This document shows, piece by piece, positions 1-5,008 of a stretch of 5,008 nt of DNA (positions within the stretch are counted from its first letter, which is position 1; each line of letters starts with the position of its first letter). Made by a program: the position numbers and the translations under genes. The DNA lies in contig CAZXEH010000044.1 in the NCBI GenBank assembly GCA_964639885.1, positions 1 through 5,008 on the forward strand, given 5' to 3'. Source of the DNA: JAGNLA01 sp964639885 (GTDB lineage Bacteria > Caldisericota > Caldisericia > JAAYUI01). Under the pieces are notes generated by a model. The model did no database searches, was not told where the DNA came from, and saw only the letters and a program-made list of their open reading frames with translations.

Positions 1-770
1 ATGGCGAAGTAGGCCGGAGTATTCATCCCCCAGTCACCATTGTCCGTCGACGACTGGCTGAAAGATAAGCTGGCAACGCTACCCAAATCGCTCAAATCGA
101 CCCATTGCCATGTGTTGACGATGGAGCCGTTGCTGGCCAGATAAAATTCCTTGAAGCCTACTGCGTCGCTCGCACTATTGTAACCGGTAATCGTAAGGCA
201 AAACCAATCGTTCGCGCCAAAGGCTCTGGCTTGTGCGTTGCCGTTTTTGATGGTGTAATAGGCATACGCTGTATTCGTGAAATAGGCTCCCGCAACGGTT
301 TGGGGAGTCGCGAAAGAGATGGTCGGAGCCATAATATAATAGTCCATCGTCAGCGACACGGCATAGGTGCTCGTCGTATCAATGGTCCCCGTGGTCTTTG
401 TAGCGCCGGTCTGGGATTTTACGACTCCGCCACCGGTGATGGCTCCGTATTGGTGAAGGTAATTTTGGTCTACTCCGCCGACATTCCCGTAGTCGGCGTT
501 GTCGATCACTTTCGAATAAGCCCAGCCTTCCCAATAGGGGCCGTACTTGTCACTGGTGTAGTAATTGTTGAATGTAGCCCCGTTCGTGGTGAAGGTCCGA
601 TTGGCCGATGTGGACGGCAAAAGATTAGCGCCGTTTTCATAGTTTTCACTGCCAAACGTCAGGCTGTCAAAGTTGGCGACCGTATCGGCCTGAACCAAAC
701 CGCAAGACAAATACCATCCCAAGAACGCCCCCAGAAAGGAACGTTGGAAGAATTTCAAGTCGCATTGCAT
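1..770 (-). CDS. Secreted DUF4465-domain protein, 5' part (C-terminus beyond the left edge)
   Basis: Minus-strand frame open from ATG at 770 to base 1, giving 256 residues with no stop. GGAGG lies 10 nt upstream (781-785). Residues 1-28 look like a Sec signal peptide: Lys6/Arg10, a hydrophobic run from F12 to L25, and a probable signal peptidase I site after V-Q-A28. Cys23 is not in a good lipobox. The mature part shows the DUF4465 pattern: an F-x-x-L opening (34-37), 'GATFNNYYT' (64-72), 'YWEGWAYS' (79-86), 'YGAITGGG' (108-115), 'WQWVDLSDLG' (221-230) and 'WGMNTPAYFA' (247-256). The last motif normally falls close to the domain's end, so most of the domain is present; a PEP-CTERM tail could follow outside the window. 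The gene lies 54 bp downstream of the DUF1559 gene on the same strand, so cotranscription under the cobalamin riboswitch is likely. The domain's function is not established by this sequence; a surface role linked to B12 is inferred from context. Confidence 0.85.
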   Translation of the reverse strand, partial: MQCDLKFFQRSFLGAFLGWYLSCGLVQADTVANFDSLTFGSENYENGANLLPSTSANRTFTTNGATFNNYYTSDKYGPYWEGWAYSKVIDNADYGNVGGVDQNYLHQYGAITGGGVVKSQTGATKTTGTIDTTSTYAVSLTMDYYIMAPTISFATPQTVAGAYFTNTAYAYYTIKNGNAQARAFGANDWFCLTITGYNSASDAVGFKEFYLASNGSIVNTWQWVDLSDLGSVASLSFSQSSTDNGDWGMNTPAYFA

Positions 771-824
771 CGCTACGCTGCCTCCGTCAAAAAAAATTAC
801 AACAACTGAGAAATATTTTACACG

Positions 825-1649
825 TCAAAAATCGGTCACTACTTCGCCGTCTGCCCTGGTGCAAATCGCGGCCAGAGTTTCCAAATTCATCGTTTCCTGG
901 AGAAATCGTACGCTGCTATCGGCAAAAAGGCCGCTAGCGCCGCCCGGATGTTTGCTGCGAATATCGTTTTCGACGGCAGGTGCTTTGTTAATGGCATACG
1001 CCTGATCGAAGATATTCAACCCATTGATCCATTGTCCATCCTCGAAATCGCTGTCTTCCGAGATCATCAAGGTATTCGAGAGGCCGTCGCGAATGTCGGC
1101 GGCCGACAATGCACGATTGTAAAGCATGGTGCCTTTGGGAGGGTTGTTGGTGCTAAGGATTCGCTCGCCGTAAATGCCGCCATAACGGCACGGGCCGCGG
1201 CCGTTCTGCAATTGTTCTCCGCCGGGCACGCTCGGACAAATGTAAACTGAAAGCACTGTTGCGGCCGCAGATGTATTTTCGCTTGCATCAAACGCCTTGC
1301 TCAAATCCAGTCGATTGTAGAGAGGCTCTTGCTCAATGTAGGGCAACAAAAAAACCGACCATGCTAATTGACGCCCGCTGACACCATACCTTTTCTTGGT
1401 TTTTGGATTGATCATCGCGCGATGCTCGATGCCGCCGGGGGGAAAGACCTCCATAGCTGCAAGGTAGTTGTGCAATCCAATTCCAATCTGATGCAGGTTG
1501 TTGCCGCATTGAATCCGCCGTGCCGCCTCGCGGGCCGATTGCACGGCCGGCAACAAGAGCGAAATCAGAATGCCGATGATCGTAATGACCACCAGCAATT
1601 CCACGAGCGAAAAGCCCACGCTGCGCGTTTTAAGGGTATGCCGAGCCAT
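825..1649 (-). CDS. DUF1559 protein with type IV prepilin-like N-terminus (pseudopilin-like)
   Basis: A 274-residue protein. The N-terminus is a textbook class III (prepilin) signal: a short basic leader, the G12/F13 prepilin peptidase site, Glu17 at mature position +5, then a hydrophobic helix (about 13-37) ending in 'LLPAVQSAREAARR'. The DUF1559 body follows, with 'WSVFLLPYIEQ' (97-107), 'YICPS' (136-140), the family's glycine hallmark 'DIRDGLSNTLMISE' (185-198) and the C-terminal 'SKHPGGASGLFADSSVRFL' (232-250). Length is normal for the family. The frame extends upstream to a GTG at 1721, but that would place 24 unrelated residues before the prepilin leader, so ATG 1649 is preferred; its Shine-Dalgarno (GGTGA, about 7-11 nt upstream) is weak. 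This is the first gene after the cobalamin riboswitch and it precedes the DUF4465 gene. DUF1559 proteins are abundant in planctomycetes and are presumed exported or assembled like pseudopilins; the role of this copy is unknown, though the riboswitch implies B12 control. Confidence 0.9.
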   Translation of the reverse strand: MARHTLKTRSVGFSLVELLVVITIIGILISLLLPAVQSAREAARRIQCGNNLHQIGIGLHNYLAAMEVFPPGGIEHRAMINPKTKKRYGVSGRQLAWSVFLLPYIEQEPLYNRLDLSKAFDASENTSAAATVLSVYICPSVPGGEQLQNGRGPCRYGGIYGERILSTNNPPKGTMLYNRALSAADIRDGLSNTLMISEDSDFEDGQWINGLNIFDQAYAINKAPAVENDIRSKHPGGASGLFADSSVRFLQETMNLETLAAICTRADGEVVTDF

Positions 1650-1812
1650 GACCGAATCACCGCACGAACCGATTCCAATGCTTCGGGCGATGCACAAAAC
1701 CGCATAGGGTAATGCAATCACGAAAAAACAAAGGGGAATCGATCGAACGCGGTTTCCTTAAAAACCGATTTCGCTAACGGCCTCTCTCCCTCGCCTTGGG
1801 CCGCGAGTTTTC
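1650..1812 (-). promoter_or_regulatory. Leader and candidate expression platform between riboswitch and DUF1559 gene
   Basis: 163 nt separate the aptamer from the ATG. Read on the minus strand, CTCGC/GCGAG can form a hairpin over 1790-1807, and CGGCC (1799-1803) can instead pair with GGCCG (1778-1782). These two overlap and exclude each other, as expected of a switch. A perfect 6-bp hairpin CGGTTT/AAACCG follows (1750-1767). A T-rich tract CCCCTTTGTTTTTTC lies at 1722-1736 but is not directly preceded by a clean stem, so it is not a convincing terminator. Just before the start codon, GAATC/GATTC (1654-1675, 12-nt loop) encloses the only SD-like GGTG, which could act by hiding the ribosome site. 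Which of these is the real platform cannot be decided by eye. Confidence 0.4.
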
Positions 1813-1996
1813 ACGCTGGTAGGTCTTCTGGCTCCCGAGTTCGGGCCGACCCAGCCTTCTCACCGCCAAAAAGCGGTAATGGCCAATCAGAACGGGTCGT
1901 CCTACTTCCTCGGTTACAGCGGCGGGGCCGCCCCGGATTTACACCGGTGTTCCCTGTTTGTCGGCCGCTTCCACCGAAGCAACCGACCACCAACGC
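1813..1996 (-). promoter_or_regulatory. Cobalamin (adenosylcobalamin-type) riboswitch aptamer
   Basis: The minus strand carries the whole conserved B12-box architecture in order. P1 is GCGUUGGU (1989-1996) pairing with ACCAGCGU (1813-1820), 8 bp. Next is a hairpin GUCGG..GCUUC/GAAGC..CCGAC. Then the core 'ACAGGGAACACCGGUG' followed by 'UAAAUCCGG', and 'GCGGCCCCGCCGCUGUAA', the family's most conserved block. A peripheral arm follows with GCCAUU, an ACCGC/GCGGU stem, and 'GAGAAGGC'. Last come a 'CCCGAACUCGGG' hairpin and 'AGCCAGAAGACCUACC', the classical 3' B12 box. In this family coenzyme B12 binding usually turns expression off. The genes controlled are the DUF1559 and DUF4465 genes downstream, not a recognisable cobalamin synthesis gene. 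Confidence 0.95.
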
Positions 1997-2013
1997 ACAC
2001 GATAACGGCTCTC

Positions 2014-2041
2014 AATCTAGCAGATCCGACCGGGCTGTCAA
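2014..2041 (-). promoter_or_regulatory. Sigma-70-type promoter for the riboswitch operon
   Basis: On the minus strand a perfect TTGACA (2036-2041) is followed after 16 bp by TAGATT (2014-2019), four of six matches to TATAAT. A start about 7 nt downstream would fall near 2007, only some 10 nt before the first paired base of the riboswitch. That spacing is what a riboswitch leader promoter should show and is the main support for the call. Confidence 0.65.
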
Positions 2042-2061
2042 GAACATGGTGCGAAAAATGA

Positions 2062-2213
2062 GGAGACCTGCAAAGTCCTTGGCCAGGAAGGAGAGGAACT
2101 GTCATCCTGAGCGAAGCGAAGGATCTCGTTGGGGTATTGGAACTTGCATAAGTTCATAGAGATTCTTCGCTTCGCTCAGAATGACTACTTTTTTTCTTAC
2201 TTTGCAGTTCTCC
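2062..2213. repeat. 152-bp nested inverted-repeat element (MITE-like)
   Basis: The ends are a 15-nt inverted repeat: GGAGACCTGCAAAGT (2062-2076) and ACTTTGCAGTTCTCC (2199-2213), with one mismatch. Inside is a second, longer inverted repeat (2101-2127 with 2159-2185). There is no coding capacity. Terminal inverted repeats around an internal palindrome, at this size and between two transcription units, suggest a non-autonomous mobile or REP-like element. No convincing target-site duplication is seen. The element ends 20 bp upstream of the -35 box of the riboswitch operon. Confidence 0.6.
2101..2185. repeat. Inner inverted repeat with GAGCGAAGCGAAGGAT arms
   Basis: The left arm (2101-2127) begins GTCATCCTGAGCGAAGCGAA and the right arm (2159-2185) is its inverse with two differences in 27 nt; a 31-nt spacer separates them. 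A transcript from either strand would form a long hairpin. Repeats with the core TCCTGAGCGAAGCGAAGGAT are, from memory, dispersed in intergenic regions of many environmental bacteria; that cannot be checked here. Confidence 0.8.
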
Positions 2214-2267
2214 TATGCAAATAATGAGAAAAGCCGAGCCGGCAAGAGGGTCAGAAAAATTTTCAAC

Positions 2268-2328
2268 AAAAAACCGCTTGCGGCTTCGCCGGCCAAACCG
2301 GCTGAAACCGCAAGCGGTTAGTTTTTTT
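2268..2328 (-). terminator. Strong hairpin terminator after the sigma factor gene, symmetric for both strands
   Basis: AACCGCTTGCGG (2272-2283) pairs perfectly with CCGCAAGCGGTT (2308-2319), 12 bp. The loop contains a further GCCGG/CCGGC stem (2288-2292, 2298-2302). On the minus strand the stem runs straight into TTTTTT (2268-2273), giving an intrinsic terminator about 65 nt after the sigma stop codon. On the plus strand AG plus seven T (2322-2328) follows, so it could also stop transcription coming the other way. It insulates the sigma gene from the downstream riboswitch operon. A small AAGCCG/CGGCTT hairpin (2340-2355) lies between it and the stop codon. Confidence 0.85.
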
Positions 2329-2383
2329 GAAGCCTTGCGAAGCCGAAAGCGGCTTGTCCGACGATGGTAAAGACTAATGCTAC

Positions 2384-3964
2384 CTAGTCTAAAAACCCGA
2401 CCAATTCCTGGCTCCGCGACGGCTGCTGAAGCTTGCGGACGGCCTTGGCCTCGATCTGACGGATACGTTCGCGGGTTACCTTGAAAATGTGGCCCACTTC
2501 TTCCAACGTGTAGCTGTAGCCGTCACCCAAGCCATAGCGAAGCTTGATGATTTCGCGTTCGCGATAGCTCAAGGTCTTCAAAACCTTGGCAATGCGGCTG
2601 CGCAACATCCCTTGGGCCGCGCCAATGGCCGGGCTACGAGCACCGCCGTCCGGCAGCAAGTCGCCGAAGTGGCTGTCTTCGCTATTGCCGACCGGCCGAT
2701 CCAAGCTGATCGGGTAGCGGCTCATCGCCAACACGCGGCGCGCCTCTTCGACGCACGTGTCGCTGGCCTTGGCCGTTTCCTCGATCGTGGGCTCGCGCCC
2801 GAGCTTCTGCAACAGCTTGCGCGAAACGTTCCGCACACGCGACATCGTTTCGACCATGTGGACCGGAATGCGAATCGTCCGGCTCTGATCGGCCACGGCC
2901 CGGGTGATGGCCTGGCGGATCCACCATGTGGCATACGTGCAGAATTTGAAGCCGCGGCGATACTCGAACTTGTCCACCGCCCGCATCAAGCCGGCGTTGC
3001 CTTCCTGAATCAAGTCCAGGAAGCTCAGGCCGCGGTTGCGATACTTTTTGGCGATCGAGACGACCAATCGCAGGTTGCCTTCCGACAAGCCGCGCTTGGC
3101 CTCTTGGTATTGGGCGTAAATCTGCTTGAGATACGCCACTCGTTTGCGAAGGCTGGTGGGCGATTCTTGCGTCGCGCGGAGAATGTTGCGATATTCGGTC
3201 ACCCAAGGCTCGCGCTGCTTGCCGCGCGTCTTGTTCAAGGGATCGGCGTTGCTCTGGCGAATCCGCTCGCGAAGCTCATCGACCCGGCGGCTGAACTCCT
3301 CCAGAGTCTTGATCATCGGCTCGATCCGCTGCGTCCGCAGACCCAACTCCTCGACGAGATGGACGGCCCGACGGCGGCGGCGGCCCAAACGGCGCCATGC
3401 GGCCCGGCGCTGGGCCGAATCACGCGATTTGCTCGTCACGATGTTGTAGTCGCGAAGGTTCCGCTTCAAAAGCGTTTCCAAGGTCCGCAAATTGTGCGGC
3501 AAACGCCCTAAAATCTGGTGTTTTTCAAGCTGGTCGGTCACCGAGACCTGAACCGTGCGGTCGAACGGCAACTCGCCGTCTTGCACGCGGCGCAACACCT
3601 TCACGGCGGTCTGCATTACATAGTCGCATTCCAAAACCTTGTGGCGGAACCGAGCCCGTGTAAGCTCGATCTGCTTGGCCAACGCGACTTCCTGCTGACG
3701 GGTCAGCAAGGGGATCTCGCCCATTTGCGTCAGATACATGCGGACCGGATCGTCCGACCACGAGTCGTCATCCTCGACGCCGGCCAAAAGATCGTCGGCG
3801 TTGGGATCCAATTCGGGATCGTGTTCCTCGTCGTCGTCCAGGACGGCCCGATCCAAATCGTCATCCACGTCCAATCCCTCGACTGGATCATCCACCAGAT
3901 CCAACGCCTCATCCGCCCGAGAGATCGGCTCATCATCCAGGCTGTCCAACAGTGCGTCGTACAA
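2384..3964 (-). CDS. rpoD: RNA polymerase primary-type sigma factor (sigma-70, RpoD/SigA family)
   Basis: A 526-residue sigma factor that directs core RNA polymerase to -10/-35 promoters. Region 1.2 is at 72-105 ('DPVRMYLTQMGEIPLLTR'). A long charged, non-conserved segment spans about 106-292, including an arginine run at 195-199. Regions 2.1-2.4 follow at about 293-371: 'LRLVVSIAKKY', 'LDLIQEGNAGLMRAVDKFEY', then 'FCTYATWWIRQA' (341-352) and 'SRTIRIPVHMVE' (361-372), which melt and read the -10. Region 3 is at about 376-455. Region 4 is at about 456-526, with 'LSYREREIIKLRYGL' (465-479) and the -35 helix-turn-helix 'LEEVGHIFKVTRERIRQIEAK' (487-507), the latter ending in 'RKLQQPSRS'. Canonical region 1.1 is not recognisable; the first 70 residues are instead highly acidic. 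Start: TTG at 3964, with GAGGAG 7 nt upstream and an in-frame TAG 15 nt upstream. Planctomycetes often hold several SigA-like paralogues, so this may be the housekeeping factor or a close paralogue. Confidence 0.95.
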   Translation of the reverse strand: MYDALLDSLDDEPISRADEALDLVDDPVEGLDVDDDLDRAVLDDDEEHDPELDPNADDLLAGVEDDDSWSDDPVRMYLTQMGEIPLLTRQQEVALAKQIELTRARFRHKVLECDYVMQTAVKVLRRVQDGELPFDRTVQVSVTDQLEKHQILGRLPHNLRTLETLLKRNLRDYNIVTSKSRDSAQRRAAWRRLGRRRRRAVHLVEELGLRTQRIEPMIKTLEEFSRRVDELRERIRQSNADPLNKTRGKQREPWVTEYRNILRATQESPTSLRKRVAYLKQIYAQYQEAKRGLSEGNLRLVVSIAKKYRNRGLSFLDLIQEGNAGLMRAVDKFEYRRGFKFCTYATWWIRQAITRAVADQSRTIRIPVHMVETMSRVRNVSRKLLQKLGREPTIEETAKASDTCVEEARRVLAMSRYPISLDRPVGNSEDSHFGDLLPDGGARSPAIGAAQGMLRSRIAKVLKTLSYREREIIKLRYGLGDGYSYTLEEVGHIFKVTRERIRQIEAKAVRKLQQPSRSQELVGFLD

Positions 3965-3971
3965 AATGCAA

Positions 3972-3977
3972 CTCCTC
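3972..3977 (-). promoter_or_regulatory. Shine-Dalgarno GAGGAG fixing the sigma factor TTG start
   Basis: AGAGGAG on the minus strand ends 7 nt before TTG 3964. The in-frame TAG overlaps its 5' end, so no upstream start is possible. The next in-frame ATG would begin inside region 1.2 (Met76). Confidence 0.85.
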
Positions 3978-4021
3978 TAACTCGTTCCGGAACAATGTGT
4001 CAATGATGTATGCAAGCCGGC

Positions 4022-4035
4022 GCAGGATTACCTGC
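4022..4035. other. Short perfect palindrome in the sigma gene leader (possible operator or hairpin)
   Basis: GCAGG and CCTGC flank a 4-base ATTA centre, 58 nt upstream of the sigma TTG start. It could be a protein binding site or a small leader hairpin; no T-tract follows on the minus strand, so it is not a terminator. Confidence 0.3.
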
Positions 4036-4281
4036 CTTGAATCAATTGAAATGAAATGAAACGTCTCTTACAGAGAAAGGTTTATCTCAATACCAACCGT
4101 TCACTCTATTATCCTACGAACGACGACCAAAATCCAAAAAATTCTACCACCGAATTTCGACACCGACATGGAGGAATCGCTATTTGGCAAAGGATTCCGC
4201 TTGCGGCGAAAATTCGTTCGCATCTCCTAAGAACCCTAATCGTTGCAGAGCCCCTAAGCGGTTTGACATCACAGGCAGGGC

Positions 4282-4338
4282 AAAAAAACTAACGTCGGCA
4301 GGATGGCAAACAAAAGTCTGCAATTGGCATCGCCCGAC
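4282..4338 (-). terminator. Imperfect hairpin plus U-tract, minus strand
   Basis: On the minus strand GUCGG (4334-4338) pairs with CCGAC (4294-4298), then GAUG with CAUC, and the tip is GCAGAC-UUUU-GUUUGC. GUUAG and seven T (4282-4288) follow. The internal loops make it weaker than the terminator after the sigma gene, but stem plus T-run fits an intrinsic terminator. No protein gene precedes it, so it implies a non-coding transcript. Confidence 0.5.
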
Positions 4339-4524
4339 AATACCTATTCGCACCCCTGCAATCCGCTCTACCTTCGACCGGACCTTTTCCGTCCAGTCAG
4401 GGCAGACTCCAACACACCGACAGGGCATCAACTGTTCAGATGGTAAAATCTCGCGTTTCCAAGGCCTCTTGGAACAAACGGAGATCCACCTAGCGCCCGC
4501 AGGCTGTTTGATGCGCAGACTGTC
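4282..4524 (-). ncRNA. Candidate structured non-coding RNA, unassigned family (3' part)
   Basis: Read on the minus strand, the segment folds as consecutive stems. First, GACAG (4520-4524) with CUGUC (4419-4423) and GCAUCAA (4508-4514) with UUGAUGC (4425-4431) enclose an internal bubble and a long hairpin (4442-4490) whose tip is UUCCAAG/CUUGGAA. Then comes an 8-bp hairpin GACUGGAC/GUCCGGUC (4376-4398), then a terminator-like hairpin plus U7. Several stems contain G-U pairs on this strand that would be A-C mismatches on the other, which favours minus-strand transcription. The 5' end is unknown; a TATAAT at 4654-4659 lacks a good -35 but would give a transcript of about 365 nt. It does not carry the signature blocks of tmRNA, RNase P RNA or SRP RNA. 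It could instead be a sigma-gene leader or chance structure. Confidence 0.4.
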
Positions 4525-4913
4525 ACGAACCTATCACAAGCTTTATTGTAATCACTCAACATAGAGAGTCCAGTATTTTCAGCCGAATTCTCAGAAATTT
4601 CTGGCGGAAAAATACGCATCTAATCAAGGAATGTTAATCTGGATAATATGGGCATTATAGAAAAACCACTGCCTTTTCTGACATAAGACCCAGTCTTTGT
4701 TCATATTTTTCGGAAAAACTTCGCTCCCCGGAGTGCCTTCCCCCCGGGCGAAAATACCAATCTAACCAAACACGAACTCGCATCCCTGCCCGATACGCGA
4801 TACACTGGCGATAGAGGTTCTTTTGGCGTACAACAAAGCTTGAGTAAGCGGTTGTCTTTTCCGTAGCAACGGATAATTTGCCCCCGGGTTTTGGGCCGAA
4901 TCATCGTATTTTT

Positions 4914-4919
4914 GGGGAG
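4914..4919 (+). promoter_or_regulatory. Shine-Dalgarno GGGGAG for the right-edge gene
   Basis: GGGGAG ends 6 nt before GTG 4926. This good spacing, with no nearby in-frame ATG, decides the GTG start. Upstream, GATAAT (4872-4877) resembles a -10 box but has no properly spaced -35. Confidence 0.6.
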
Positions 4920-4925
4920 TTTTGC

Positions 4926-5008
4926 GTGACTACCAAGTATCTGCTGCCGTGTTCTTGCGGCCTTCAGATCACCGTCGAGCCGCGTCAGGCGGGCCAAGCC
5001 ATCCCGTG
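4926..5008 (+). CDS. Start of a protein with N-terminal CxC zinc-ribbon-like motif (runs off right edge)
   Basis: Only 27 residues are visible, reading from GTG: VTTKYLLPCSCGLQITVEPR then QAGQAIP. Base 5007 starts a TG- codon, compatible with a third cysteine. A Cys-x-Cys-Gly followed about 16 residues later by a second Cys pair is the opening of a small zinc-ribbon module found at the start of many planctomycete proteins, often ahead of membrane segments; here the second pair is predicted, not seen. The gene is transcribed away from the sigma gene. The function of the remaining protein cannot be told. A minus-strand frame across 4701-4997 overlaps it but shows no family motif. Confidence 0.7.
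   Translation, partial: MTTKYLLPCSCGLQITVEPRQAGQAIP

Larger units (their letters stand above)
3978..4925. other. Long intergenic stretch (about 950 bp) between divergent genes, no credible protein
   Basis: Short open frames on both strands here (for example 4184-4564 plus and 4180-4431 minus) lack recognisable motifs and good ribosome sites, so none is called. Seen nearest the sigma gene: a perfect palindrome GCAGG-ATTA-CCTGC (4022-4035), three TGAAA-type repeats (about 4047-4061), and a weak minus-strand promoter candidate TTGGAT-18 bp-GATAAT (4108-4137) that could serve the sigma gene with a leader of about 135 nt. Further right lies the candidate structured RNA entered separately. An imperfect hairpin with TTCGC/GCGAA ends and CCGG/CCGG inside follows at about 4729-4753. 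Nothing else is recognised. Confidence 0.5.

Noticed and set aside
105..809. 234-codon plus-strand frame
   Set aside because: It lies opposite the DUF4465 gene; its translation has no family features and its ribosome site is poor, while the minus strand has a signal peptide and domain motifs.
1650..1721. Upstream GTG start for the DUF1559 gene
   Set aside because: It has no Shine-Dalgarno and would add 24 residues before a prepilin leader that is already complete from ATG 1649.
1811..2105. Small frames on both strands across the riboswitch
   Set aside because: Every conserved block here is explained by the cobalamin aptamer; the translations show no protein features.
2051..2227. Possible target-site duplication (ATGA-like) flanking the inverted-repeat element
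   Set aside because: The similar bases are not at equal distances from the two ends, so they do not make a duplication.
2489..3511. 340-codon plus-strand frame
   Set aside because: It is entirely antisense to the sigma factor, whose conserved regions 1.2-4 are beyond doubt; long antisense frames are common in high-GC coding DNA.
3998..4003. Perfect TTGACA on the minus strand upstream of the sigma gene
   Set aside because: A -10 at normal spacing would overlap the Shine-Dalgarno, leaving no room for a leader, and no good -10 hexamer is there.
4282..4524. Assignment of the structured region to 6S, RNase P, tmRNA or SRP RNA
   Set aside because: It shares an ACAGCCTGCGG string with E. coli 6S as I remember it, but in the wrong half of the molecule; the RNase P, tmRNA and SRP signature blocks are absent. 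Kept as unassigned.
4184..4564. 126-codon plus-strand frame in the gap
   Set aside because: There is no SD of note, the composition is low-complexity and Cys/His/Arg-rich, and it is opposite the strand favoured by the RNA structure.
4701..4997. 98-codon minus-strand frame
   Set aside because: It is antisense to the right-edge gene over its N-terminal part, with no recognised motif and no good ribosome site identified.

Overview
The window looks like chromosomal DNA from a member of the Planctomycetota, plausibly the Pirellulales (order level is inference). Three things point there: a DUF1559 protein with a type IV pilin-like N-terminus, a family strongly expanded in planctomycetes; a primary sigma factor with the FCTYATWWIRQA variant of region 2.3; and, at the right edge, the start of a protein with the 'TKYLLPCSCG' zinc-ribbon opening common in that phylum. 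No phage, IS transposase, tRNA, rRNA or CRISPR array is visible.

Layout from right to left, because nearly everything is on the minus strand. A plus-strand gene begins at 4926 and runs off the right edge. Between it and the sigma gene lies about 950 bp without a convincing protein. This stretch holds a candidate minus-strand structured RNA (about 4282-4524) that ends in a hairpin plus U-tract. Next comes the rpoD/sigA-type sigma factor (2384-3964, minus, TTG start with a strong Shine-Dalgarno), followed by a strong bidirectional hairpin terminator (2268-2328). A 152-bp nested inverted-repeat element (2062-2213) sits just upstream of a second minus-strand transcription unit.

That second unit is the most interesting part of the window. 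It has a sigma-70-like promoter (2014-2041), a complete cobalamin riboswitch (1813-1996), a leader with competing hairpins, a DUF1559 pseudopilin-like gene (825-1649), and 54 bp later the 5' part of a secreted DUF4465 gene (1-770, running off the left edge). The DUF4465 gene is open to the edge and is easily missed if only closed reading frames are considered. The arrangement suggests that vitamin B12 represses an exported or surface-associated protein pair, so the operon is a candidate for a planctomycete cobalamin acquisition system. The riboswitch, promoter and gene order are read from the sequence; the B12-acquisition role is inference.
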